From the NCBI GenBank assembly GCA_041821265.1, contig JBGUEQ010000003.1, positions 62,001-126,000 on the forward strand: 64,000 bases of DNA. The letters are read 5' to 3'. Source of the stretch: Lachnotalea sp041821265 (GTDB lineage Bacteria > Bacillota > Clostridia > Lachnospirales > Lachnospiraceae). Made by a program: the position numbers and the translations under genes. The notes under the pieces are model-generated. The model did not search any database and had not been told where the DNA came from. It saw nothing but the letters and a program-made list of their open reading frames with translations. This document shows positions 43,989-51,723 of this stretch, one piece after another; position 1 is the stretch's first letter; each line of letters begins with the position of its first letter.

Positions 43989-45642
43989 AGTTCAAAAAGC
44001 AACAGCTAAAAATGAACAAAGTGTTTTAAATCAGCTGCAAACAACATATGAAGAATCACTTGAAGACATTGGTAATAAAATCAAGGTGTTACAATCATCA
44101 AAGCTTACGCAATCTAAAATATATCAAATTGAGTACCAAAAAGCTTTAGAAAAACAGGTATCCGGTATATTAGACACAATGAAAGCTAATAACTTTACTA
44201 CAGTTGCTGAATATATGCAAACCTGTTATGAAGATGGATTCTTTGGTACTTTATATGATTTACAGGGGCAAGGTATACCGCTATGTTTTCCAATTGACCA
44301 AGAGCAAATGTTAAAGGTATGTTCGTATAGTACTGATGATATTAAGTTATCTAAAAGGTTATATGACAATGTAGACCTATTTAAGCGAAATACAATAGCA
44401 GAAATAGGAAGGGGGATTTCAAATGGCTATTCTTATGAAGAGATTGCTAAAAATTTAAAGTTCTATGGTGATACTTCACTTGGTAGAGCAATGACAATAG
44501 CAAGAACAGAAGGGCATAGAGTTCAACAGAGTTCAACCCTTGATTGCCAAATAAAAGCCAAGTCAAAGGGTGCTGATGTAGTTAAACAATGGGATTCTAC
44601 TCTTGATGGTGTTACAAGACCAACGCACAAAGCCCTTGATGGTCAAATTCAAGAAATTGATAAACCGTTTGTAGCAGGTGGAAAAAGAGCAATGTATCCT
44701 TCCGGATTTGGTGACCCTTCCGAAGACTGTAATTGTAGATGTTGCTTATTACAACGTGCAAGATGGGCTTTAACAGATGAAGAATTTACTAAAATGAATG
44801 GTGATACAGGTGAACTTGTAAAACTTAGGGAAACGGAATATAATAAATTTAAGAAAGTAGCTAAAGAAGAAATTCAAAAGCAACAGATGTCTAAGTTTCA
44901 ACCTGCAAAAAGTATTAAGTTAGCAGAAGAATATTGTAAAAAGACACTTGGAATTAATTGCAGTTATCAAGGGATAGATTTAGATGTTGCAAATGATATG
45001 AACAGGGCTTTTTCATCCGGTTTAAGTTATTGTCCGTCTATTAAGGATAGAATGAACTTTGTTGGTTCAGGTCAACAAAGAAATAAGTTATATAAAGCGG
45101 AATTAACGGATTATTATATGAATAAGCTTAAAGAAGATTATTCCAATATGCCGGATTCTTGGTATAGGAAATATGCGAAGGATTATGCGAGTAAATCTGT
45201 TGGTAATATTTCAGGTGATACTTATGCGTTTGCTTCTTCTGTTAGAAGAGATATAACAGGTGGTATACAGACAAAATATACAGGAATAGCCGTAAATGAA
45301 AAGTTTGGAAAAGATGCAATTACCTTTAGTGAATCTTTAAAAAGAAATGTTGAATCAGGTTATCACCCAATAGGTACTGATTCTGTTACAGCTGTATTTG
45401 ACCATGAAGTTGCACATCAAATTGATTATGCAATTGGTTTAAGAACTAACCCTGATATGTTAAAACTATATAGTTCATTATCAAGGGAAGAAATCAAGCA
45501 AGGACTTTCAAAGTATGCAACAGAAAATATTGCAGAATTTATTGCAGAAGGTTATGCAGAGTATTTGAATAATTTTAAACCAAGGAAAATATCAAAAAAA
45601 ATTGGAAATATTATAGAACAGGCGGTGAAGAAGAATGGATAA
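43969..45642 (+). CDS. MuF-type minor head protein with C-terminal zincin-like domain
   Basis: 557 residues. The first 270 or so residues are a phage head-morphogenesis (SPP1 gp7/MuF) domain: RTEGHRVQQSSTLD, WDSTLDGVTRPTHKALDGQ and DPSEDCNCRC are its conserved blocks. The C-terminal part carries a zinc-peptidase signature, FDHEVAHQID (HExxH at 479-483), and 44 residues later an AEFIAEGYAEY segment with a glutamate as third ligand. Family knowledge: MuF proteins with extra C-terminal enzyme domains form a class of prophage polymorphic toxins. Here the domain could serve the virion or act as a toxin. A 50-codon gene overlaps its end. Confidence 0.85.
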   Translation: MNKRQIEVQKATAKNEQSVLNQLQTTYEESLEDIGNKIKVLQSSKLTQSKIYQIEYQKALEKQVSGILDTMKANNFTTVAEYMQTCYEDGFFGTLYDLQGQGIPLCFPIDQEQMLKVCSYSTDDIKLSKRLYDNVDLFKRNTIAEIGRGISNGYSYEEIAKNLKFYGDTSLGRAMTIARTEGHRVQQSSTLDCQIKAKSKGADVVKQWDSTLDGVTRPTHKALDGQIQEIDKPFVAGGKRAMYPSGFGDPSEDCNCRCCLLQRARWALTDEEFTKMNGDTGELVKLRETEYNKFKKVAKEEIQKQQMSKFQPAKSIKLAEEYCKKTLGINCSYQGIDLDVANDMNRAFSSGLSYCPSIKDRMNFVGSGQQRNKLYKAELTDYYMNKLKEDYSNMPDSWYRKYAKDYASKSVGNISGDTYAFASSVRRDITGGIQTKYTGIAVNEKFGKDAITFSESLKRNVESGYHPIGTDSVTAVFDHEVAHQIDYAIGLRTNPDMLKLYSSLSREEIKQGLSKYATENIAEFIAEGYAEYLNNFKPRKISKKIGNIIEQAVKKNG

Positions 45643-45787
45643 AAACGAATTTAGTAAAAAAGCTAAACAATATGGTTATTCTGATGAACAGATTCAGGAA
45701 TTTATTGATTTGACGGAAGAAGCACGAAAAGACGGTGCGCCTGTTAAGTATGAAGATATTGTTTTGATTGAGCAACCTGTTTATTAA
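45635..45787 (+). CDS. 50-residue protein overlapping the MuF gene, possible immunity factor
   Basis: The start codon overlaps the MuF stop (ATG at 45635, TAA at 45640-45642) and is preceded by GGCGGTGAAGA. The peptide is acidic and helical (SKKAKQYGYSDEQIQEFIDL). Position directly after a MuF protein with an extra enzyme domain is where immunity genes are found in MuF toxin loci, but no direct evidence exists. A strong terminator follows. Confidence 0.6.
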   Translation: MDKNEFSKKAKQYGYSDEQIQEFIDLTEEARKDGAPVKYEDIVLIEQPVY

Positions 45788-45826
45788 AGGATTAGTTGAA
45801 AGTTAATTTTCAATTAGTCCTTTTTA
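45786..45826 (+). terminator. terminator after the MuF locus
   Basis: A 16-bp stem with two G-U pairs (45786-45801 and 45808-45823) ends in a T-run. Having it inside the late operon isolates the portal-MuF block from the scaffold-capsid block. The gap to 46122 shows no other gene. Confidence 0.75.
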
Positions 45827-46122
45827 GTTGAAATTTTTATAGTCATTTTCAACAAACTTTTCAAACATTTATTACAGCAACTATTACCTTAGTGTAACTA
45901 AACTAGAGTTTAACCAATTAAATATGTATTTTAAAATCGATTTCTAGGTACATAAATTAAACTGATTAGATTATTATGAATAAAAAATTTAGTGATTTAA
46001 ATTATACTTTAACTGACATAAAATGTGCACAAATGCTGTAAAAACAACGGTTTGCAAAGATTTCACATATATGATATGGTTTGTTTACAGAAGAATAAAT
46101 TAAGTAATGGAGGTAAACAAAT

Positions 46123-46290
46123 ATGGAAAAGGATGCAGCATTATTTGAAGTAGTAGTTATGGCTGAACAGATAAAACAATTAATCAGTTTAGTTTCAGAG
46201 GGCATGAATGATTCACAAGCACAAGCAATTGTTTATGTGTCAGCGGATTATTTAAACAGAATTATTAAATTAACAGAAAGTTATACATAA
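46123..46290 (+). CDS. 55-residue protein upstream of the capsid block
   Basis: TGGAGG lies 8 bases before the ATG. The small helical protein (AEQIKQLISLVSEGMNDSQA) has no recognised family. An overlapping minus-strand frame is a shadow. It has its own non-coding flanks (terminators at 45786-45826 and 46378-46402), so it may be transcribed separately, for instance as cargo. Confidence 0.55.
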   Translation: MEKDAALFEVVVMAEQIKQLISLVSEGMNDSQAQAIVYVSADYLNRIIKLTESYT

Positions 46291-46377
46291 TGAGGGAGTG
46301 TTAGTATATCAAATAAAAATCTATATAGAAAGGATAAGGTGATTCGAATATCTCCCAACTATGGGTAAATAGTAAAC

Positions 46378-46402
46378 GAGAATCTGAAAGGGTTCTTTTT
46401 TT
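46378..46402 (+). terminator. weak terminator before the scaffold gene
   Basis: AGAATC pairs with GGTTCT across a 6-base loop and is followed by seven T residues. The 206-bp gap 46291-46496 holds nothing else clear. Confidence 0.5.
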
Positions 46403-46496
46403 ATTGAATTAAATTGTCAGTGGTGACGTAAAACACCTATTTCAAATCGTGATGTAACACGTAGAAAATCGTATTGAAAGGAAAGAGGTATAAATA

Positions 46497-47081
46497 ATGA
46501 CATTTGAAGAATTTTTGAAAAGCTTGGGTCACACTCCTGAACAGATAAAAGCAATCGTAGATGGTATGAAAACAAATAAGATTTACACAGCATCCGAAGA
46601 AAATCTTGATACAAGATATGGAAAGTTGAAAACTGATAATGAAAGTGTTGCGAAACAACTGACCGAAGCACAAAACCTTATTGAACAGCTTAAAAAGGAT
46701 AACGGTAGTAATGAAACTTTACAAACCAAGGTATCTGAATATGAAGGTACAGTTGCCACATTGCAGGAGCAGCTTACTATTGAAAAACTTGAATCTGCAA
46801 TTAAGATTTCCCTATTATCAATCGGTTGTAAGGATGTCGATTATGTGGCATTTAAGCTGAAAGAAAAAGGGGAATTATCCCTTGATGAAAACGGTAAGGT
46901 GAAAGGGATGGATGAAAAACTTGCAGCACTAAAAACACAGTTCCCAACACAGTTTGAATCTAAAGAAGATACTAAAATCGAAGAACAGAAACTTCCTGAT
47001 GATAAAAACAATCAGGATAAAGACACCGCACCTACAAATATGGCAGATGCGTTAAAACAACATTATGAGCCTAAAGAATAG
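46497..47081 (+). CDS. phage scaffolding protein, GP20/DUF4355-like
   Basis: 194 residues. It is mostly coiled coil, with LKTDNESVAKQLTEAQNLIE and QLKKDNGSNET, then a compact segment (SLLSIGCKDVDYVAFKL) and an acidic, Asp/Asn/Lys-rich tail. Scaffolds of this type guide capsid assembly and are lost from mature heads. GAAAGGAAAGAGG precedes the ATG. The major capsid gene follows after 25 bases. Confidence 0.88.
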   Translation: MTFEEFLKSLGHTPEQIKAIVDGMKTNKIYTASEENLDTRYGKLKTDNESVAKQLTEAQNLIEQLKKDNGSNETLQTKVSEYEGTVATLQEQLTIEKLESAIKISLLSIGCKDVDYVAFKLKEKGELSLDENGKVKGMDEKLAALKTQFPTQFESKEDTKIEEQKLPDDKNNQDKDTAPTNMADALKQHYEPKE

Positions 47082-47106
47082 GCAGAAAGAAAAGAGGTAA
47101 ACAGTT

Positions 47107-48117
47107 ATGTCAATTACATTAAAAGAAATGCGTGAAGGTATGAATGATAAAGTATCACAGCAGGTTGTTGATACTTTTATCAGAAAATCAGAATTATTGG
47201 AATTATTAATATTTGATAATGCGGTAAGCCCTTCCGGTGGTTCAACATTAACTTATGGATACGTTCAGAAAAAACTACCATCAACTACAGCTTTCAGAGC
47301 AATCAACAGTGAATACACTTCAAGTGAAGCAACCGTTGAAAAGAAAACAACCGATTTAGCTGTTCTAGGTGGTGCATTTGCTATTGACCGTGTAATAAAT
47401 CAGGCAGCAGGCATTTATGACAATATGCAGTTACAGATTGAAGAAAAAATTGATTCTGCTATTGGTACTTTCCATAATGGAATGATTAACGGTGATTCTT
47501 CATCTATTGCCAATTCATTTGATGGATTAGATAAGTTTCTTCTTGGTACTACTTCTGAATATGGTGTTGATGAAGTGATTGACCTTTCTACAATGGTGCA
47601 GTTAAAAGCCAATGCAGATGTATTTTATGAAGCATTGCTTAATCTTATTAATAAGACAGGTGCACATGCATTACTTGTAAATGAAGGTATGAAAACTAAA
47701 ATTCAGACAGTTGCACGTGTACTTGGATTTAAAACAGAATCAGAAGAATCATTTGGTAGAACCGTTACCACCATTGGTGAAGGTAAAGTAAGATTAATCG
47801 ACCTTAAGAATGTCATTTCTGTGTCAGGTGAAAATGAAAGCAGAGTTGCTGTTGAAACACCAATTATCAAAGCTAACAACGCTAGAACTGTTAATTCTAC
47901 AGCTTATACAGGTCTTACAGATATTTATGCTGTTAGATTTAGTGTATTAGATGGTTTCCTTGGTGTAACTCTAACAGGAAATACAGCAATTAATACTTAC
48001 TTACCTGATTTTTCACAGCCGGGTGCAGTAAAAACAGGTGAAGTTGAAATGATCGCAGCAGTAGCACTTAAAAATACCAAAGCAGCAGGTGTACTTAGAA
48101 ATATCAAAATTCAGTAA
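47107..48117 (+). CDS. major capsid protein
   Basis: 336 residues. Position after the scaffold and composition fit a HK97-fold major capsid protein: an N-terminal helix, a region NAVSPSGGSTLTYGY, a long loop, and a C-terminal IYAVRFSVLDGFLGVTL. It forms the head shell. AAAGAGGTAAAC precedes the ATG. Codon use and GC are like neighbouring genes. Confidence 0.9.
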   Translation: MSITLKEMREGMNDKVSQQVVDTFIRKSELLELLIFDNAVSPSGGSTLTYGYVQKKLPSTTAFRAINSEYTSSEATVEKKTTDLAVLGGAFAIDRVINQAAGIYDNMQLQIEEKIDSAIGTFHNGMINGDSSSIANSFDGLDKFLLGTTSEYGVDEVIDLSTMVQLKANADVFYEALLNLINKTGAHALLVNEGMKTKIQTVARVLGFKTESEESFGRTVTTIGEGKVRLIDLKNVISVSGENESRVAVETPIIKANNARTVNSTAYTGLTDIYAVRFSVLDGFLGVTLTGNTAINTYLPDFSQPGAVKTGEVEMIAAVALKNTKAAGVLRNIKIQ

Positions 48118-48140
48118 TTGAAGGGAACAGGTGAAGTAAT

Positions 48141-48449
48141 ATGACAAAGCTAACATTGGAAGAAAAGATTGCAAAAGCAAGTGAAACAGCAATTAAGAAA
48201 GCTGAAAAAGATGGACTTGATGCAAAAGCAACACAGGATGCTATTGATACAGCAGTTCAGAAAGTAAAGGATGCAGATGCAAAAGCAAGTGAAACAGAAG
48301 ATAACGTTTACAATGTTGAATCCCCTGTAAAGGGATTTTGTGGTATTGGAGCAGCAGGTGTAAATTTTGCTTACGGTAAAGCGGAAGTAAAAGAAGGTTG
48401 GGTTCTTGATTGGTACAGAAATCATGGATACACAGTAACAAAAAAATAA
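48141..48449 (+). CDS. head-associated protein, 102 residues
   Basis: The N-terminal half is a charged helix with an internal repeat of KASET (the DNA block GCAAAAGCAAGTGAAACAG occurs twice). The C-terminal half (GFCGIGAAGVNFAYGKAEV and WVLDWYRNHGYTV) is a compact domain seen in several clostridial phage head modules. Probably a head-decoration or fibre-attachment protein. Confidence 0.65.
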   Translation: MTKLTLEEKIAKASETAIKKAEKDGLDAKATQDAIDTAVQKVKDADAKASETEDNVYNVESPVKGFCGIGAAGVNFAYGKAEVKEGWVLDWYRNHGYTVTKK

Positions 48450-48468
48450 ATGAAAGGCGGTATACCTG

Positions 48469-48996
48469 ATGATTATTAAAGTTGAAACATTAACTTCAAT
48501 GGATGAATTCAAGGGTAAAAATATTGAAATTTTATCTATGAAGCTTGATGCAATTGAAAATCTTATCAGGTCATACACCAATAATAACTTTCAGAATCGT
48601 ATTGTTAGAATGGTGACACCTATTATTGAGGGTAAGATTTTAGGAAGAAACATTTATATGAAGATTGATGATACTGTTCAAATATCACAATCATTGGTGA
48701 ATGATGGCTTATTTGTCATTACGGAAATAGAAGAAAACGCTATTATTCTTAAGGGGGAATTGTATGATTCCCCTGTTAATACAATCACAAAAGTGGTTTA
48801 TCCACCTGATGTGAAGAAAGGTGTCATTGACATGATGGTTTGGGAGCAGGAAAACCGCAATAAAGTAGGTATCAAATCAGAATCTATTTCAAGACACAGC
48901 GTAACTTATTATGACCAAGATGCAAATAATCAAGTGATGGGTTATCCGGTTTCCCTACTTGGATTTTTAAAGCCATATATGAAAGCTAGATTCTGA
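48469..48996 (+). CDS. head-tail connector protein
   Basis: 175 residues. The N-terminal helical part with AIENLIRSYTNNNFQNR matches phage gp6/gp15-like DNA-packaging connectors; the rest is beta-rich. It lies where the first connector after the capsid is expected. AAAGGCGG precedes the ATG, and the next gene starts inside its stop codon. Confidence 0.75.
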   Translation: MIIKVETLTSMDEFKGKNIEILSMKLDAIENLIRSYTNNNFQNRIVRMVTPIIEGKILGRNIYMKIDDTVQISQSLVNDGLFVITEIEENAIILKGELYDSPVNTITKVVYPPDVKKGVIDMMVWEQENRNKVGIKSESISRHSVTYYDQDANNQVMGYPVSLLGFLKPYMKARF

Positions 48997-49358
48997 TGAA
49001 GATAGGCGGTAATAAATCAGCTATCATTCAAATTGCAACAACTATAAATAATGATATTGGGGAAGATACTTCTACTTGGATTGAAGTACTTCCTTCTTTT
49101 TGTGGATGGTTGGATTTATCAAGTGGTGATTCTCAAAGCATTAATTATAATGCAAAGATACAGGAATCAACGCATATTTTCGTGTGTGATTACTTCCCAT
49201 TAGTTTACAATGTGGAAGGTCAGCCGGATGTTGAAATTACAACGGAAAACAGCAGAATGATAATTGATAGTAAGGTGTATGATATTTTGATTTATGATAA
49301 TCCAATGGAACTGAATCAACATCTTGAAATTTATTTAAAGTTTGTAGGTGGTCAATAA
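48996..49358 (+). CDS. head closure protein
   Basis: 120 residues, start overlapping the connector stop. It is beta-rich (ESTHIFVCDYFPLVYNV, KVYDILIYDNPMELN), as in phage head-tail joining (gp16/gp10-like stopper) proteins. Assignment rests mostly on gene order between connector and HK97-gp10-like protein. Confidence 0.7.
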   Translation: MKIGGNKSAIIQIATTINNDIGEDTSTWIEVLPSFCGWLDLSSGDSQSINYNAKIQESTHIFVCDYFPLVYNVEGQPDVEITTENSRMIIDSKVYDILIYDNPMELNQHLEIYLKFVGGQ

Positions 49359-49359
49359 T

Positions 49360-49767
49360 ATGAGCGTTCAATTTGTAAATAACAGCATTAAAGTTAAGAC
49401 TGAAATGAAGAAAGCAGGTATAGCGTGGTTATATGAATCTTGTGGAGAACTTGAAGCACAAACGAAACGAAACAGTAAGGTTGTTACAGGTAAAACAAAA
49501 GGTTCATATCAATACAAGATTGATGAAAGCAGTCTTGAAGGTCACATTGGGTCAACTTATGAAAATGCCATATGGGAAGAATATGGAACAGGTGAATACG
49601 CCTTGAATGGTGATGGTAGAAAAGGCGGTTGGTTTTATAAGGATGCAAGTGGTCAAGGTCATTTTACACTTGGTAAAAAAGCAAAAAGACCATTCTTTAA
49701 AGCCTATACATCATTAAAATCAAGGTTGAAAAGTGTGGCACAAGACTATTTTAGGGGGTTGAATTGA
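49360..49767 (+). CDS. HK97 gp10-like tail-completion protein
   Basis: 135 residues. The conserved block YENAIWEEYGTG followed by KRPFFKAY is the gp10 signature of the HK97 family. It joins tail to head. The ATG at 49360 is preferred over the in-frame GTG at 49348, because GGTGG lies 8 bases upstream. Confidence 0.85.
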   Translation: MSVQFVNNSIKVKTEMKKAGIAWLYESCGELEAQTKRNSKVVTGKTKGSYQYKIDESSLEGHIGSTYENAIWEEYGTGEYALNGDGRKGGWFYKDASGQGHFTLGKKAKRPFFKAYTSLKSRLKSVAQDYFRGLN

Positions 49768-50147
49768 TGAAGAAAGTATTGAAATTAATAAAAAATGAAA
49801 TGGCTGCTATTCCTGTAGATTATCATTTTATGAAAAATAAAAAATCAAAGCCAACGTACCCCTATTATGTTGGAGAATTACTTCCTGTAGAACCTGTAAA
49901 TGAAGATGGGTGCAAAGAATATACATTTGTACTTACCGGATTCAATAGAGGTTCTATTTTAGATTTATTGGAATCAGCAGAAACGATTGAAGAACATTTC
50001 CCTTCTGTAGAAGGAATTTCTATAGTAGATGGAAATGAAGTCATTGTTGTTTATTCTAACACAACACAAGTGATTGATTCAGGTGCGGAAGAATTACAAA
50101 AGGTACAAATTAATTTAACTATAAAAACATGGAAAGGCGGTAATTAA
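49767..50147 (+). CDS. tail terminator/completion protein
   Basis: 126 residues. A mixed alpha/beta protein with PYYVGELLPVEPVNEDG and TQVIDSGAEELQKVQINLTI, as in phage tail-terminator (gpU-like, DUF806-type) proteins; the order between gp10-like and tail-tube genes supports this. It begins within the previous stop codon (TGATG) after GGGGG. Confidence 0.72.
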   Translation: MKKVLKLIKNEMAAIPVDYHFMKNKKSKPTYPYYVGELLPVEPVNEDGCKEYTFVLTGFNRGSILDLLESAETIEEHFPSVEGISIVDGNEVIVVYSNTTQVIDSGAEELQKVQINLTIKTWKGGN

Positions 50148-50150
50148 GGT

Positions 50151-50771
50151 ATGGGATTAATTAACGGTTTAAAGAAATCAGGTATTACACCAAGTACACC
50201 TGAATCTTTGTTACTTGGAGCAGGTACCATTTATAAAAATCTTGCTTGGGACACTACAGAAAGCTTATGGAAGGGCACTATTTTTGGTGCTACTTCCGGT
50301 GGTAATAAATTATCAATCAAGCCCAATATAGTGAACATTGATATTGATGGTGCAATTGTTGATACAAAGGGATTAACACAGAAACAGGGTGAAACAGCGT
50401 CCCTTGAAATTAATTTAGTCGAAGTAACAGTTGGGTCATTAAAGATGGCAATTATCGGTGAAGAACTTGAATCCGAAGCAACAGGATTCACTAAGATTGG
50501 AACAAAGTCAATCATTGAAGACAGTGATTATATTGATAATATTGCATTTGTTGGATTCAAAGCAGATAATACACCAATCATTGTTATCTTTGAAAATGCA
50601 CTTTGTACAAGTGGTTTGGAATTATCCGGTAAGAACAAAGAAAATTCAGTTATTCCTGTAACATTTCAACCTTATGCAAGCTTTGATGCTGATACTTCAC
50701 AGGATAAGCTTCCAATTTATATTTACTATCCAACTAGTTCAGAAGCAACCACCGAAGTAGTAGAGGGTTAA
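50151..50771 (+). CDS. major tail (tube) protein
   Basis: 206 residues, beta-rich. It has the usual tube-protein layout: N-terminal GLINGLKKSGITPSTPESLL, a central beta domain and a VIPVTFQPYAS region. Position before the tail chaperones and tape measure matches. It polymerises into the tail tube. AAAGGCGG precedes the ATG. Confidence 0.85.
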   Translation: MGLINGLKKSGITPSTPESLLLGAGTIYKNLAWDTTESLWKGTIFGATSGGNKLSIKPNIVNIDIDGAIVDTKGLTQKQGETASLEINLVEVTVGSLKMAIIGEELESEATGFTKIGTKSIIEDSDYIDNIAFVGFKADNTPIIVIFENALCTSGLELSGKNKENSVIPVTFQPYASFDADTSQDKLPIYIYYPTSSEATTEVVEG

Positions 50772-50825
50772 AATTATATACCATAAATGTTAGAGATGCA
50801 TAACTGTGAAAGGATGATAGTAGAA

Positions 50826-51401
50826 ATGAAAAATGCGACTTATATGAATAGAAACAATACAGGGGTAGTTAATTCTACCCTTGATACAAAACCCACATCA
50901 AATGAAGCTTATATGAGTTTGAGCGGTATGAGTAAGCAGGATATTGAGGTAGTAAAGCCACTTGAAGAAATAAAACCTTATATTTTAAGGAAGTTGAATT
51001 CAACAGACCTTTTCCCAATGATTAAGATTATCAGTAAGATTGGCTTGGGAGAATTGACACAGGTTTTAGAAGGTAATGTGATTCAGGATTTGGTTTCTAA
51101 AGTAAAAGGTGAAGAAGTTAATACAGAGGAAGAAGTAAACGAAACGAATGGTGAGAGTGTAGAAGAAAAAAATCAATTCATTGTCGGTATAGGTATCGCT
51201 TTAAAATTAGCAAATAAAATTTTGGAAAACATTCCATCATGTGAACGTGAAATTTATACATTGCTTTCCAATGTCAGCGGTATTACTGTTGAGGATGTAA
51301 AAGTGCTTGACCTTGATATATTTCTTGAAATGATAATGGATTTTATTATGAAGGATGAATTCAAGAGTTTTTTCAAGGTTGCTTCAAAATACATCAAATA
51401 G
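50826..51401 (+). CDS. tail assembly chaperone, upstream (gpG-like) part
   Basis: About 191 residues, ATG at 50826 after AAAGGATG (in-frame ATGs at 50787 and 50814 are alternatives). It is a helical protein ending FFKVASKYIK. A T-TTT-TTC slippery heptamer lies at 51368-51374, nine codons before the stop, and the -1 frame stays open into the gene at 51416. This matches the lambda G/GT scheme, in which a minority of ribosomes makes a longer chaperone. Confidence 0.8.
   Translation: MKNATYMNRNNTGVVNSTLDTKPTSNEAYMSLSGMSKQDIEVVKPLEEIKPYILRKLNSTDLFPMIKIISKIGLGELTQVLEGNVIQDLVSKVKGEEVNTEEEVNETNGESVEEKNQFIVGIGIALKLANKILENIPSCEREIYTLLSNVSGITVEDVKVLDLDIFLEMIMDFIMKDEFKSFFKVASKYIK
51368..51374 (+). other. 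programmed -1 ribosomal frameshift site
   Basis: T-TTT-TTC read in the chaperone frame. After slippage the -1 frame reads without stop from 51374 into the frame of 51416-51715. Confidence 0.75.
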
Positions 51402-51415
51402 GGGAATTTGAATTT

Positions 51416-51715
51416 ATGGACTTGGTATACAAAAAGTATGCAAGTCCTTTTTCTTTGCTTGATAACCTGATAGTCAATGAACAGTTCAACGAATGGGTTG
51501 AACATTTTTCCAATAAATCAGCAAAAGAAAAGGATGATAAAATGCTTTGGGAATTTTTCTTACACAAAGTACATGATAAATCCTTTACTGATTGGAAGGC
51601 TGAAATGAAAGGTGAATCAAGCCCTGAACATGGTGCTATGGAAGAAGCAGAAAAAGAAAAGATAATTGCAGATTCACGAAGCATTTTGAATGGTTTCAGC
51701 CCTACATCAAACTAA
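51416..51715 (+). CDS. tail assembly chaperone, downstream (T-like) part
   Basis: 99 residues if begun at ATG 51416, but probably made mainly as the C-terminal extension of the upstream chaperone by -1 frameshifting (gpG-T type). It has conserved-looking QFNEWVEHFSNKSAKEKDDK, is charged throughout and lies directly before the tape-measure gene, as the T domain does in lambda. Confidence 0.75.
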   Translation: MDLVYKKYASPFSLLDNLIVNEQFNEWVEHFSNKSAKEKDDKMLWEFFLHKVHDKSFTDWKAEMKGESSPEHGAMEEAEKEKIIADSRSILNGFSPTSN

Positions 51716-51723
51716 AGGGGGTA

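Noticed and set aside
46002..46205. Minus-strand frame opposite the 55-codon gene
   Set aside because: The plus-strand gene has a strong GGAGG site and normal protein composition; the minus frame has neither.
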